Assembly: GCA_005765155.1 (NCBI GenBank)
Contig: VCCP01000001.1
Location: forward strand, 4,340,001-4,404,000
DNA length: 64,000 nt
Direction: 5' to 3'
Source: Zelopaecilomyces penicillatus
Lineage: Eukaryota; Ascomycota; Sordariomycetes; Hypocreales; Pseudodiploosporaceae
The notes beneath the pieces are model-generated. The model made no database searches, was not told the DNA's origin, and saw only the letters and a list, made by a program, of their open reading frames with translations. The translations under genes were made by a program, and so were the position numbers. Below are positions 33,712-43,552 of this stretch, one piece after another; the first letter of the stretch is position 1, and every line of letters starts with the position of its first letter.

Positions 33712-34342
33712 ATGTATGTCTCCATTGATGTTGCTCATCGCCGTACTCCATGAGCCACTCACTTACCGCGAATTTGAGCAGGACTGTCTTCGCCCTCACC
33801 ATCATAAACAAAGCCGGCGGCCTGGTTTATAACAAGACCTTTCACGAAGCAGGGCTCAACAAAATTAGCACCAATGACTATCTAGTTCTAGCCGGAACCT
33901 TTCATGGGTAAATAGCCCCCTCCCTACCTACCCTCAGTCAACTCCAAAGGCTGTCTGTGAATCTCTTTGCCATCTTAAAAATCTCACCATTACTCTCAGT
34001 GTCCATGCAATCACCGCTCAGCTCAACCCCTTAAAATCACTATCTGCTCCGGCCGCTACTGGTCCCAACGCTATTGTCAACCGACCTGAACCATCATCGG
34101 GATTGGAGGTGCTGGAGACGGAAAACTTCCGCATGCAGTGCTTCAACACTCTAACCGGGACCAAGTTTTTGCTTTTCACCGAGACTACGCAAACGAATGT
34201 GGACGTCACCATCAGGAGGATATATGACCTTTATTCCGATTATGTCATGAAGAATCCATTCTATTCATTGGAAATGCCTATTCGGTGTGACATTTTTGAC
34301 AGGAAGCTTCTGTCATACATTAGAGAGATCAATAATCGATAG
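33712..34342 (+). CDS. TRS23: TRAPP complex subunit Trs23 (TRAPPC4-like)
   Basis: Predicted product is 156 aa. The start codon is split: A and T are 33712-33713, then a 68-bp intron (GTATGT…GAGCAG), then exon 2 at 33782-33907 supplies the G. Intron 2 is 92 bp; exon 3 is 34000-34342. The product begins MTVFALTIINKAGGLVYNK, a sybindin/longin-type start. It continues NDYLVLAGTFHGVHAITAQLNP, FRMQCFNTLTGTKFLLFTE, and ends IRRIYDLYSDYVMKNPFYSLEMPIRC DIFD, the conserved Trs23 block. Trs23 sits in the TRAPP core that acts as GEF for Rab1/Ypt1 in ER–Golgi traffic. Without splicing, the ATG at 33712 opens a frame that stops after 13 codons, so the split start is required. It converges with RPN10 with 204 bp between stops. 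Confidence 0.92.
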
Positions 34343-34546
34343 AGTGTGTTTGCCAAGAATTCCAATCTGATTTGCATCAGTTTGGGGAGAAGAATCAGTT
34401 TCCTAGAGTGTCGACCTGAATTAACTTATGGCGCAAAGAATATTATGGGTTATCGTTTTACAAGCTCTAGTGTATACTTGTTTCTAGGGGATCCGGCGAA
34501 TATCTAGTATACAATCCCAACCAAATCATGTGGCAAAAGATCTTGT

Positions 34547-35455
34547 TTACGACGTATCCATCTTGTCGTCCTTCTTGCTCCCACTCGAAGGTCCAGACTC
34601 GTCCTCTTCCTTGACTCCCTCCAGAGATGCCTTTGTCGCAGCCTCTTGGTCCTCTCGTGCCTTCTTCTCCTGTCGGGCCTTTTCCTCCTCCATACTCATA
34701 CGCAGAGCAAGAGCAAGTTCCGGTTCCAGGGCTGGGTCGAAACCGAACTCAAACTCCTCGCCGCCACCACCCATGCCAGCACCAGCCGCCCCAGAGGCAC
34801 CATCTCCAAGTAGAATGGGTGACGAGATGAGCTGATCGCTAAGAAGTTTGCTGCTTGGGGCAATAACAACCAGATGGGATCCTTCGCTGCCCTTCACGGC
34901 ATCGTTGAAAGCTTGCAGCTTCTTCTGTGTGGCGTCGTCATCCAAGTCCCCAAACAGAACAAAATCAACCGAAATGTTGCCCTTCTTCATTTTCTTTGCC
35001 AGTTGAACAAGCTCCTTCTCCTGTTCTTGAATTGGCGAGCAAACGAAGACTATTATTCGCTGGCGTTGAGATCGGTTCTGTCGGTGCTTAAGGGCGAGCT
35101 GATGGGATTTAGCTAAGTATACAAAGGATGGAGAGCGGCCTAAGCAGGATATTCATACCGTAGCCACTTGAATGCCAGTTTTGAGATGGGAGGAGCCGCC
35201 AATCTTCTTCTTAGTCCGATGCAGGCCCTCCAAAATTCGACCTTGTTCTGTCGTGAGCGTGAGCGTAGCCAACACCTCAGGTCCTTTGCCGCCCATGCTC
35301 ATCAGGCCGACAGAAGACTCGGGATTCCCCTGCGTAATACTCTGGTACAGGACATTGACGGCATCCATTTGTGAGTCGAATCGGGTCGGCTGGTAATCTC
35401 CATTCCTGCTGCTCTCGCTGTTGTCCACTATCACCATTACCGCCTCGAGAACCAT
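34547..35455 (-). CDS. RPN10: 26S proteasome ubiquitin receptor Rpn10
   Basis: Predicted product is 282 aa from exons 35455-35159 and 35098-34547, with a 60-bp intron at phase 0. Residues 1-190 form the VWA domain: MVLEAVMVIVDNSESSRNGDY (MIDAS-like D-x-S-x-S), SVGLMSMGGKGPEVLATLT, then after the intron QRQRIIVFVCSPIQEQEKEL. One ubiquitin-interacting motif is visible near residue 225 (ELALALRMSMEEEKARQ), as in yeast, rather than the two or more of animals. The C-terminus is Lys/Glu/Asp-rich. Rpn10 joins lid and base of the 19S particle and binds polyubiquitin chains. 35455 is the first in-frame ATG; the frame runs open upstream only from a TTG. It is divergent from NBL1 (498 bp). Confidence 0.97.
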
Positions 35456-35953
35456 CGTGGCGGTTGTCTGCGGTGTATGCCTTGCTAATTCGGTGTGGGT
35501 ATTGGAATAGAGGGTTTCGGTAGTTTCGTTGTAACCGAAAATAGTCGTCTGGGTGTTGATGAGTGAAAGCAAGGTTTCTTAATGCGTGATGGTACTGTAG
35601 AGCTCTTGAGAGTCGTAAGGCGGTTCAGCCTGGCCGATGAGCTGCTAGCTCTGGGGCAAGCAGTACTGGTACCTTTGTACCAGTGTAAAATACAGTGACA
35701 GCTCCAGAGAGCTTAGTATCGGTACTTGCACCTCCACAGCTCAGCACTGACCATTCTTGAGAACCATGTTCGCTTATGTAATAATTCGACACCTGTCCCC
35801 GTTTGTTTACTTCCACTGAAACAGCACTCATAGCGCGACTCAGGACGCCGTTGTGAGACGCCGATTCATCATACCCGTTTCCATTCACTCAACACTTCGC
35901 AACGCAAATACGACGCGCGCGTGCACGCGATCATCAAAGAAACGTCTCCGAAG
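35456..35953. promoter_or_regulatory. Divergent RPN10/NBL1 promoter region
   Basis: 498 bp. A dense ACGCGCGCGTGCACGCGA block at 35913-35930 contains overlapping MCB-like (ACGCGN) half-sites 24 bp before the NBL1 start. No additional gene recognised. Confidence 0.4.
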
Positions 35954-37165
35954 ATGGCACCTGTACTATCAAAGAAGCGAGACTCCGATGTGTTAGCATC
36001 TCCGGCAAGAAAACACGCTGCGACGGGCAGCAAAATCCCATTGAAGGACAGTCCCTCAACACCAAGGCACCAACGAAGTCCGATCAAGAAGAGGAAAATG
36101 GGCGTCTCATTACAGCAAAAGAAGGCTCTCATTGAGAATTTGCAACTAGAGAGTACGTGGTCTGCCCGAATTTCTCACATCTAGTGAAGCGACGCGCTAA
36201 CACGATGGGGAAAGTTACCGAACGCGCTCGTAGGTTACGGGCACAATATCACCTACAGGCGCAGGGGCTGCGTTCAAGGATAGAAATCCGCATCAACCGA
36301 ATTCCGACGTCTTTGCGAAAACTCAAGATGGGCGATCTCTTGCTCAAATACATGGACCAAGACCAGCCTCGCACATCTGTACGCCCACCCCCGATGCCTG
36401 CCAAGGATTTACCCTCCCGTTTGAGCCCGCAGAAACCTCATCAGCAGGCTGCTCGTCTGCAGCAGCCTGGACGCCCTCAAAAACGCCTAAGGTTGGTCGC
36501 GTCAATATACGATGTGATTTTTATTTTTACTGACAGCGCACTCCAGTCATGAGATCTCAGGCGACAAGGAAAATGATGTTGAGAAAGGAGAAGCTGTCAA
36601 GAAAAGAGCACGGGGTGCCGATACAGGAAACATACGTCCCACACAAGTTTTGTCGCCTACTTCTTCCAACTCCCGTATAAATAGGGATCGTCCAGCATCA
36701 CCTTCCAAGTCACAAATTGCCCGGCCAACCTCTCCATTAAAATCCTCTGGAATCACCAGATCTGCTGCTGCTACAAGCGTTCTCTCAAGTATGGTGGAAA
36801 AGGCGAAAGCGACCCGAGCCGCAGCCTCACGGAAGGTCACCACAGCTTCTAGTGCAAGCTCAAGCTCAAGCGGGACAACTGCAGCAACAAGAACACGACG
36901 CACAATAGCCCCGGCATCCCGTCCAGCAACCCGAGCTGGCCGCAGAGTTAGTGACAATAGCGAGACCAGCGAGGCTAGCACTTCCACAGTGGTTAGGAAG
37001 ACGGGCGCCGGGAGGAACACAACAGCCGCGCCCAAGAAGTCAATGATCAACAACATCAAGAAAGGGGTGACAGGGGCCGCGGCAAAGAAAGCGGCTGCAA
37101 AAACTGCAGCCCCGGCATCGGCGGCAACAACTGCTACTGGGAGGGTGCTACGAAAGAGGGGATGA
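35954..37165 (+). CDS. NBL1: Borealin (Nbl1), chromosomal passenger complex subunit
   Basis: Predicted product is 364 aa from exons 35954-36152, 36215-36491 and 36547-37165 (introns 62 and 55 bp). After a Lys/Ser/Pro head comes the borealin N-terminal helix: KKALIENLQLE joined across intron 1 to ITERARRLRAQYHLQAQGLR, then SRIEIRINRIPTSLRKLKMGDLL. This block packs with survivin/Bir1 and INCENP in the chromosomal passenger complex that positions Aurora B at centromeres. The rest (about 150-364) is disordered, very rich in Ser/Thr/Ala/Arg, with SP motifs that could be CDK sites and an Ala/Lys C-terminus. Animal borealins have a C-terminal dimerisation domain; I see none here. 35954 is the first in-frame ATG. 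Acceptor of intron 2 is the CTCCAG at 36541-36546, since the upstream GACAG would give an early stop. Confidence 0.9.
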
Positions 37166-37369
37166 TGTATTGATTAGCATATGCATTGTGTATTATTGAA
37201 ACTGTCAGGTTGGCGTTGGAGTTTGGAATTTAAACGGACGGGGTGGGAAAGGAGCCTGCAAAGTTGCAATGATCAATTGACAAAGGATCGGCACATGACA
37301 CGGCGAAAAGGAGTTCGGGAACTATAGTAAAGGCAGAGATGGAATTATCGAAATCAATGTATCACATTA

Positions 37370-38272
37370 TTAAGCACCTGCTGCTGCAGCTGCCTTCTTC
37401 TTCTTCTTGTCATCTACAAACTCAATGTTGTCTTCAGGGACATCCTTGTACTTTTCGAGAATGAATTCTTCAATCTCGTCGCTTACGTCGCCTTGTACGA
37501 CAATCTCCTCACCTCCGCTAGCCACCTTTGTTACGGATGATCCAGTCGCGAACTTCTTTCCGAAATCCTTGGCAACCTGTATGTTGTCAGTGTGTGTGAA
37601 GGCGTGTCGACAGAAGAAGAAACATTTCCAAGCGCACCTTCTTCAAATCCAATCCGAAAGCCTCTAAGCCAATTACAGCCGTGACAAACTTTTTCTTGTT
37701 TCGTTCGATACGCTTGATAGTTACAATACTCGTGGCCAGCTTGTCAGCCTGCTTTTGTTCGGCCGCCTCTGCCTTTGCAGTCTTCTTCTGGGCATCCTTG
37801 GCAGCTCTCTTCTGAGCCTCGACGGACAGGGAAGCAGTCGCAGTTTCTAACGCCTCTGTAAATCGCAGAGAGAATCAGCCAATAAGAAAAGGCTTATGGA
37901 ATAGGATCAGGCATCTTTGTTGTAACGAACCTGCTGACCAAATCCGACTGTATAGGGTGGGATGAGCTTTCTCCAGCCATTCCTGGCACTTCCTAACGGT
38001 TCCGCCATACTCGCAGTACTACTTGGCAATTCGTTAAGCTAGATACCCCAGAAGAATGGTGACTAAAGCAAAGATATTGCTATCGGGGCCGAGGATATCT
38101 TATCATACCTCGGGTGGTAATGTACAGACTGCAACAATTATCAAGGCAATCAGTATCAAGGACAGCAGAATATGTGTAGAAGGGTTTGCAAAATAGGATA
38201 CGTACCACCGCAATATGTTACATGTCGGCTCTGAGGCTCTGTAACGACCTCGGGCTGCTCTGAATCTGCCAT
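37370..38272 (-). CDS. TMA22: Translation machinery-associated protein 22 (DENR homolog)
   Basis: Predicted product is 199 aa from five exons: 38272-38206, 38128-38109 (20 nt), 38018-37931, 37855-37638 and 37576-37370. The N-terminal Cys module YCGVCTLPPEYCEYGGTVRKCQEWL is spread over the first three exons and matches the DENR zinc-binding head. An Ala/Lys/Glu-rich linker follows, then the SUI1/eIF1 domain (TIVTIKRIERNKKKFVT-type start, GLDLKKVAKDFGKKFATGSS, EEIVVQGDVSDEIEEFI) and a Lys/Ala tail. DENR pairs with MCT-1/Tma20 to recycle 40S subunits and support reinitiation. The 20-nt second exon and all phases (600 nt coding) agree with the conserved sequence. It converges with NBL1 (204 bp). 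Confidence 0.96.
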
Positions 38273-39842
38273 AGTTGCAGACGTTGGTTGTTGAAGCTCT
38301 TGCGAAACGAGACGCGTGCTTCTCTCACGGCTCAAGGCTCATAGCATGGCGGGGTAAATTCAATGCCTACAATCTTGGAGGGGCTCTGATCCAGCCAAGC
38401 CACTGTGGCGGATTTCTATTACGCCACATAGGTAGGATTTGATGGAAGAAGAAGTGCAGGCCTGAGGCATGGATTTTGTGTGCAAAGGCACCAGTTCCTT
38501 GAAGTGCGAAAAGAGAAGGTGCCAGACCAGCGCAGGTAAGGAGGAGTCATGATGACCTCCCGGCGCCCCAGCGCGTACAAAATACACTAAAAGATACTAT
38601 ACCGCTCTTCTCTCCGCTTTGCCGCCGTGACCATTTTCACGATCTTACTCCTCACCCGCCTCCCACATGCAAATATCGCACTAGCTGGCAACGGCCTTCG
38701 CGCGCGCTGTCAATCACACTCGTGGCGTCACCATCATGAAATTGTTTGAGTCGTTCACCTTGCTGACTCTACAACGATAATGGCTGTGCATTGTCTCCTC
38801 TATTTGCGACACTGCTTCCAGCAATGGGTAGAGGTCGGCAGAGTTGGCCGGTCCTCTGTTCCAGATGCCGTCAACCATCACCAACTAATAATAAGATCCC
38901 CGTGGTCGGCTAATGCGGATTACTCAAATAGCTGGATCTTCCCTGGCTACGTTACTGCCGGGTCTTATTAGCTGTTCTCATCGTTATTACAGTCAGAATC
39001 TCTCTGCAGGTCGGTCGCCATGCCCAGCCGCCACATCGTGGTCGTCACCAAGCAGCCGTCTGGCCGTGATGGTCGGGTCGCCAAGCACGTAGCCGCCCAA
39101 GTTCAACGCAAGACGGTGCTATTGGCTGCTGCAGTTCCAATCAGCATGCACGTCCATCACAAATTCTGCGCGTGCCGGCCAGTTTGTGTGATCCCGGCTC
39201 CCCACCGACTGCCGTGATCCAAAATTAGAAGCGCTGGGCAGGAGCTGATTGGGCAGAAAGGCCAGGCTCTGCAGCTAGTGCTTGATGGCGATGCCTGTCT
39301 GGGACAAGCATCTCAATGATCCCACCATTAGACCAAGACAGCCACATCGAGCACGATGTCGTCCCGCCCACAGTCGGTCAGTCAGTCCCCAGATGCGCTG
39401 GACTCTTTGATAGTCGCCCATCTTGCAGCCAGAATGCAACCCAATCCCATGACGCATCGCCCCATCTGGTGAACTCGCGCAAGCCACTCATACGCGCCGT
39501 CCACATCGTAGCCGCTTCCTCACAGCCGGAGCCATGCCGTCTTTAATACCCATCATTCCCCGGCCAACAACCAGACGGCCCCCTCCGCATTCCCTTCTTC
39601 TGCCTTCTAATTTTTCCTTTGGGTTGTTGCCGTCGTTGTACATCAATAGACGCTTCGTTGATCGAGGCAGCCTGTCGTTTCGCTTAACCTTCTTTTCAGA
39701 TTACGACGCTGGTCGTCGAACTTCGCCCGACATCTACGACTCCTAATACCTATTATTCCCTTGATTCTTTTTTACGTTTCTAGCTAGGATCAGCCAGCAG
39801 TTTCCAACCACTGTCTGAGATAGCGGGCTGCATTTTGTCAAG
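38273..39842. promoter_or_regulatory. Divergent TMA22/methyltransferase intergenic region
   Basis: 1.57 kb without a recognisable gene. The last ~300 bp before 39843 are CT-rich, typical of a filamentous-fungal promoter. Several short frames here (38780-39550) have no recognisable features. Confidence 0.45.
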
Positions 39843-42794
39843 ATGGCTGAGTCTCTGCGTTTGTCATCATCCAACAGATACCCACCTCTGGAGGCTTCGC
39901 TGGTTCGAAGGCAACAGAGGTATCTTAATCCTATAATCGAAGAGGACAGCGATGATGGCCTTGTACAGCAACACCAAAGAAGGCGGGCAGATACTTCACA
40001 TTTGAAGATCGAGGCGTGGTTGTCACCCATGAGCGACCACTTTCCGACCCCAAGAGGAGTGCACTATCTTGCCGCCCCCGTTCTTCCGTCGTCACCGTCC
40101 ACTGTATCCGCCGATGGAAGCTCCCCAGCTACCTCATCTAATCCCTGGAATCGAGCAAGTGTTGGTACGGAAAACACCGAATTTGAAGATCTCTATGATG
40201 TGTCCGATGCGGAGGAGGACGATGTACCGAATAGACTTCGCCGCTCATCCTCCGTGAGCAAGAGGAACCAGGGACGGATTCTGTATTCACCAACTGCCCG
40301 GCAGCCAACTCCTCTGGTTATCCCGGAGAGCCACATTGACACCAATGAGAGCTGGTCTGCAGTAGACGAATTCAAGAAAATCATGTCGCCCGTGCCCATT
40401 ACGCCATCTGCCAAGATCCCAATGTCGCCGGCTCAGATGAGCTTTATGGGAAAGCAGCAAGCCTTTGAGCTTCCGACAATTTCTGCGCCCCCATCATTGG
40501 ATGGAAGTCTTTCGTCCGAGCAGCTTGCTGCCATGAGCTCGCCCCCAACTCCGGTAGTTGGGAACGAGGAAACCGACGCAGAAGAGACATGGACCGGCGT
40601 TCAGCTTCAACCGGGAGCTTTAGCAACTCTATATGCTCTATCTGGCGAGGAGGAGTACCTCCAGGATCAGCCTGAGCAGGTCCTTGAGTTTAACCAAGAA
40701 TCAGCTCAACCTGCTCCCCAAATGCGCCAACGGTCACTTCGGCTCGTCACCAGCTTCCTAACCCAGACAAACCGTGACAGAGCCACCTCTCCCAAGCCCG
40801 CTCGTCAGTCTCTAGCCGACTTGACCAAGCTGGACATTCCATCCCCTAGTGGATTCTTTTCTGGTCTTTCTCCTCGCACTAGGAACACATGGCACCCACC
40901 AACGCTTTCACCAGAGGGCATGGCGCCGCCAACATCCGCGACTGCCGAGCGATTCTATCGATGCCCCTGGAACATTGATGCCTCCATCGCGCCGGTCCCT
41001 GAGAGACCCGACTCGGCGGAAGGTTTCTATCGCAATGCCGGGTTGACATCTTCAACTCCTGTTGAGCACGTTGTTGAGGTACAGGTGGATGACGATATGT
41101 CCGATGACATGCCCACTGCTAGGCCAGTGATCCACCATCAGGATTCCAATTCTTCCGGCGAGACCGTGAAGCCTCCCGCTTCCCCCGACTTAGATGTTGT
41201 CCCAACAGAGATCGTGGTAGACTATGATCCCAACTACGCACGAAAGCAACAAGAAGAGGCGCTCTCAAATCTTGATCGTACCGAGTTGTGGCTCTCAGCA
41301 CAGAAAGTGTATCTCAAGGGAGTCAATGATACCGATGAAGATGCCGGTCTTAACACAATCGAGGAATTGTCCGAGGAAGAGGAGCCTGAGGAGCCCAAGC
41401 CGGAAGCAGACGCAGCAACAAAGAAGATGGTGCGGTTCTCAAACATTATCACTACTACGACACTGCCAATGCGTCTTCCCTCAAAGCTCCTGCGTCTTGA
41501 GTCAGCTTATTACCGGGCCTTCCAAGATTACATTGTCCGAACCCACCTGAGCGATGTTTTCGTTCACCAGTTGGCCCGCTTTGAAGCTCTTCAGGGTCAG
41601 AGAGTCGCTCTTCGCGCGTCTCACCGATCCCAGCTCCTTGGCAAGTATCAACTCAGCGTTGTCCCTCAATCTGCCAAGAAGCGACTCAGCGCCAACGTTG
41701 CCCGCGGTGATGATGTTCTTGTCGATGATCCAGAGAAGCTTCGATGCGAAAAGGAGCTTGATGCAATGAATCAAATGACCATGGCTACATGGCACGTTGC
41801 TGCCATGAAGTTTCTTAACGGTGGTCGTCTTATCTCCGCACCTGTGACAAAGCGACTGGCTCGACTGTCGCATATGGCTCCTGGAAGAGACGGTGTTAGT
41901 CGCGACCGTGCACGAATCTTGGATCTTGGCGGCCAGTCGACCTGCGACTGGGCCTGGCACTGCGCGCTTCAGTATCCCAACACGAAGATTTACACTGTGA
42001 CTACCAAGGCAGTTCGTCAGCTCTCCAACTCTAATGTTCGAGGACCACCCAACCACCGCCAAGTTGCTGTGGAACGCCTTACACGCCTTCCCTTTGCCGA
42101 CAATCAGTTCGACCTCGTTTCTGCCCGTGAGCTCCACAGCTTGCTCAAGCTTGTCGGCGAGAACGGTGAGGATGAGTGGGACAGCTGCCTTCAAGAGTGC
42201 ATGCGGGTTCTCAAGCCCGGCGGCTATCTTGAGTTCTCTCTCCTTGATTCAGATATCATGAATGCCGGCCCCTTGGGTCTGGCAAAGAGCGTTGAGTTTG
42301 GTTTTGCTCTCAAGACCTTGGGCTATGACCCTAGCCCCTCAAAGCTGTGGCTTGGTCGTCTGGCTCGCGCGGGCTTTCAAGACACCCGCCGCGCCTGGAT
42401 GTGTCTGCCACTTGGTGCCAAGCGCAACATGCACAAGATTCCTGCATTCTCCGACAAACACAGCTCCACTGGTTCGAATGTCAAGGTCTGCCAGTTGGAC
42501 GCAATGGTAATGGGCAGCACCGATAACATCGCAAATGTGTGCAGCATCGCCGGAGGTTGGAGTTGGGAGCGGTGGCTTCTTCGGTGCGAGATGGAGAAGG
42601 TATCAGGCGAACTACGACTCGCCGACACTGTGACCACAGGAGCCGCGATGAAGGAGGCGGGTATGTGCCTCGATGGAGTGCACGCGGTAATGGAGGAGGG
42701 CCGCAATTGCAACGCGGGCTTCCGCATGCTTAACGGTTACGCCAGAAAGCCCCAGGCCGATGCCGGTATGATCAGAATCGCGCTGGTGGAGTAA
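39843..42794 (+). CDS. Large protein with C-terminal SAM-dependent methyltransferase domain
   Basis: 983 aa, single exon. Residues 1 to about 520 are disordered, Ser/Pro/Glu-rich, with many SP/TP sites. From about 540 there is a folded region: KLLRLESAYYRAFQDYIVRTHLSD and later MATWHVAAMKFLNGG. A class I methyltransferase core follows with motif I ARILDLGGQSTCDWAW (from 690), a post-II segment RLTRLPFADNQFDLVSAREL, and LKPGGYLEFSLLDSDI (motif III-like). These match the methyltransferase-11/UbiE-like class, but substrate and product cannot be inferred. The GG in motif I (ILDLGG instead of ILDxGxG) is a common fungal variant. The large disordered N-terminus hints at a regulatory role. Not LaeA-like in length. 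No gene symbol recognised. Confidence 0.75.
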   Translation: MAESLRLSSSNRYPPLEASLVRRQQRYLNPIIEEDSDDGLVQQHQRRRADTSHLKIEAWLSPMSDHFPTPRGVHYLAAPVLPSSPSTVSADGSSPATSSNPWNRASVGTENTEFEDLYDVSDAEEDDVPNRLRRSSSVSKRNQGRILYSPTARQPTPLVIPESHIDTNESWSAVDEFKKIMSPVPITPSAKIPMSPAQMSFMGKQQAFELPTISAPPSLDGSLSSEQLAAMSSPPTPVVGNEETDAEETWTGVQLQPGALATLYALSGEEEYLQDQPEQVLEFNQESAQPAPQMRQRSLRLVTSFLTQTNRDRATSPKPARQSLADLTKLDIPSPSGFFSGLSPRTRNTWHPPTLSPEGMAPPTSATAERFYRCPWNIDASIAPVPERPDSAEGFYRNAGLTSSTPVEHVVEVQVDDDMSDDMPTARPVIHHQDSNSSGETVKPPASPDLDVVPTEIVVDYDPNYARKQQEEALSNLDRTELWLSAQKVYLKGVNDTDEDAGLNTIEELSEEEEPEEPKPEADAATKKMVRFSNIITTTTLPMRLPSKLLRLESAYYRAFQDYIVRTHLSDVFVHQLARFEALQGQRVALRASHRSQLLGKYQLSVVPQSAKKRLSANVARGDDVLVDDPEKLRCEKELDAMNQMTMATWHVAAMKFLNGGRLISAPVTKRLARLSHMAPGRDGVSRDRARILDLGGQSTCDWAWHCALQYPNTKIYTVTTKAVRQLSNSNVRGPPNHRQVAVERLTRLPFADNQFDLVSARELHSLLKLVGENGEDEWDSCLQECMRVLKPGGYLEFSLLDSDIMNAGPLGLAKSVEFGFALKTLGYDPSPSKLWLGRLARAGFQDTRRAWMCLPLGAKRNMHKIPAFSDKHSSTGSNVKVCQLDAMVMGSTDNIANVCSIAGGWSWERWLLRCEMEKVSGELRLADTVTTGAAMKEAGMCLDGVHAVMEEGRNCNAGFRMLNGYARKPQADAGMIRIALVE

Positions 42795-43552
42795 CGGATT
42801 TGAAGGAAATCAGACTTATGTGGAGGATCTCTTTTGTTAACTTGATTCGATTGATACCAGTTGATGTGCGGATGATAAGCATTTAATTAGTTTGTTCGAT
42901 GGGGGTTGCGAAAAACGGAATCATGTGCTGGGGCGAGAAGAAGCCATTTAACAAGCCTAGTGTATGTTAGCAAAGGATAGCTTTCAATAGCTATCCTATT
43001 ATCTAAAATCCAAATCTTTAATTTACAAACGATGATACAAATTACGACCTCTATTCTACTATTCAACATCAGTCGTTCTCTAGCTACGTGAGTCACTATG
43101 CTATGAAGAGCGTTAAAATATCCATTTAGTTATTCCATTGCATGATGCTAAACTACTGAACCCTCTGAAGCAGATTGGTGCCAGCAAAACACAGTATATT
43201 CGGAGGGGACACTTATTTTGTTCATTTTTGTCTACTATGTAGGGTAAGCCAAGTCTTGCTGGAACCTGGGGGATGTAGCGGTAATTAGGTGCCACTGGTT
43301 TGTTGGCTTGTGGCTGACTGATGTTGTCGGCCCAAAAATTCCGGCGCCAATTCCACCACGAGCGAGGCAGCTAGCTTCAATTGTCCAGCCTAGGATCGAA
43401 AGCTTCCATCAACCCGTCACACCAAAACCCCCCCAACAACAGCCAGTCCGTCATTTCGGCTATCTCGGATCAGCTTCAAGACACGCACGAGAGCTTCTTT
43501 CAAACAATCGAACCGATCAAGAAGACCAGCCCGCAGTCTCGAATCAGCAATC
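42795..43552. other. Methyltransferase 3' flank and PHB2 promoter
   Basis: 758 bp. An inverted repeat GGATAGCT-(6)-AGCTATCC at 42975-42996 could form a short hairpin in the 3' flank. The region right before 43553 is an AAC/CAA-rich 5' UTR. Confidence 0.45.

Noticed and set aside
41502..42194. 230-codon minus-strand frame inside the methyltransferase gene
   Set aside because: Antisense shadow of a long conserved coding exon; no recognisable motif.
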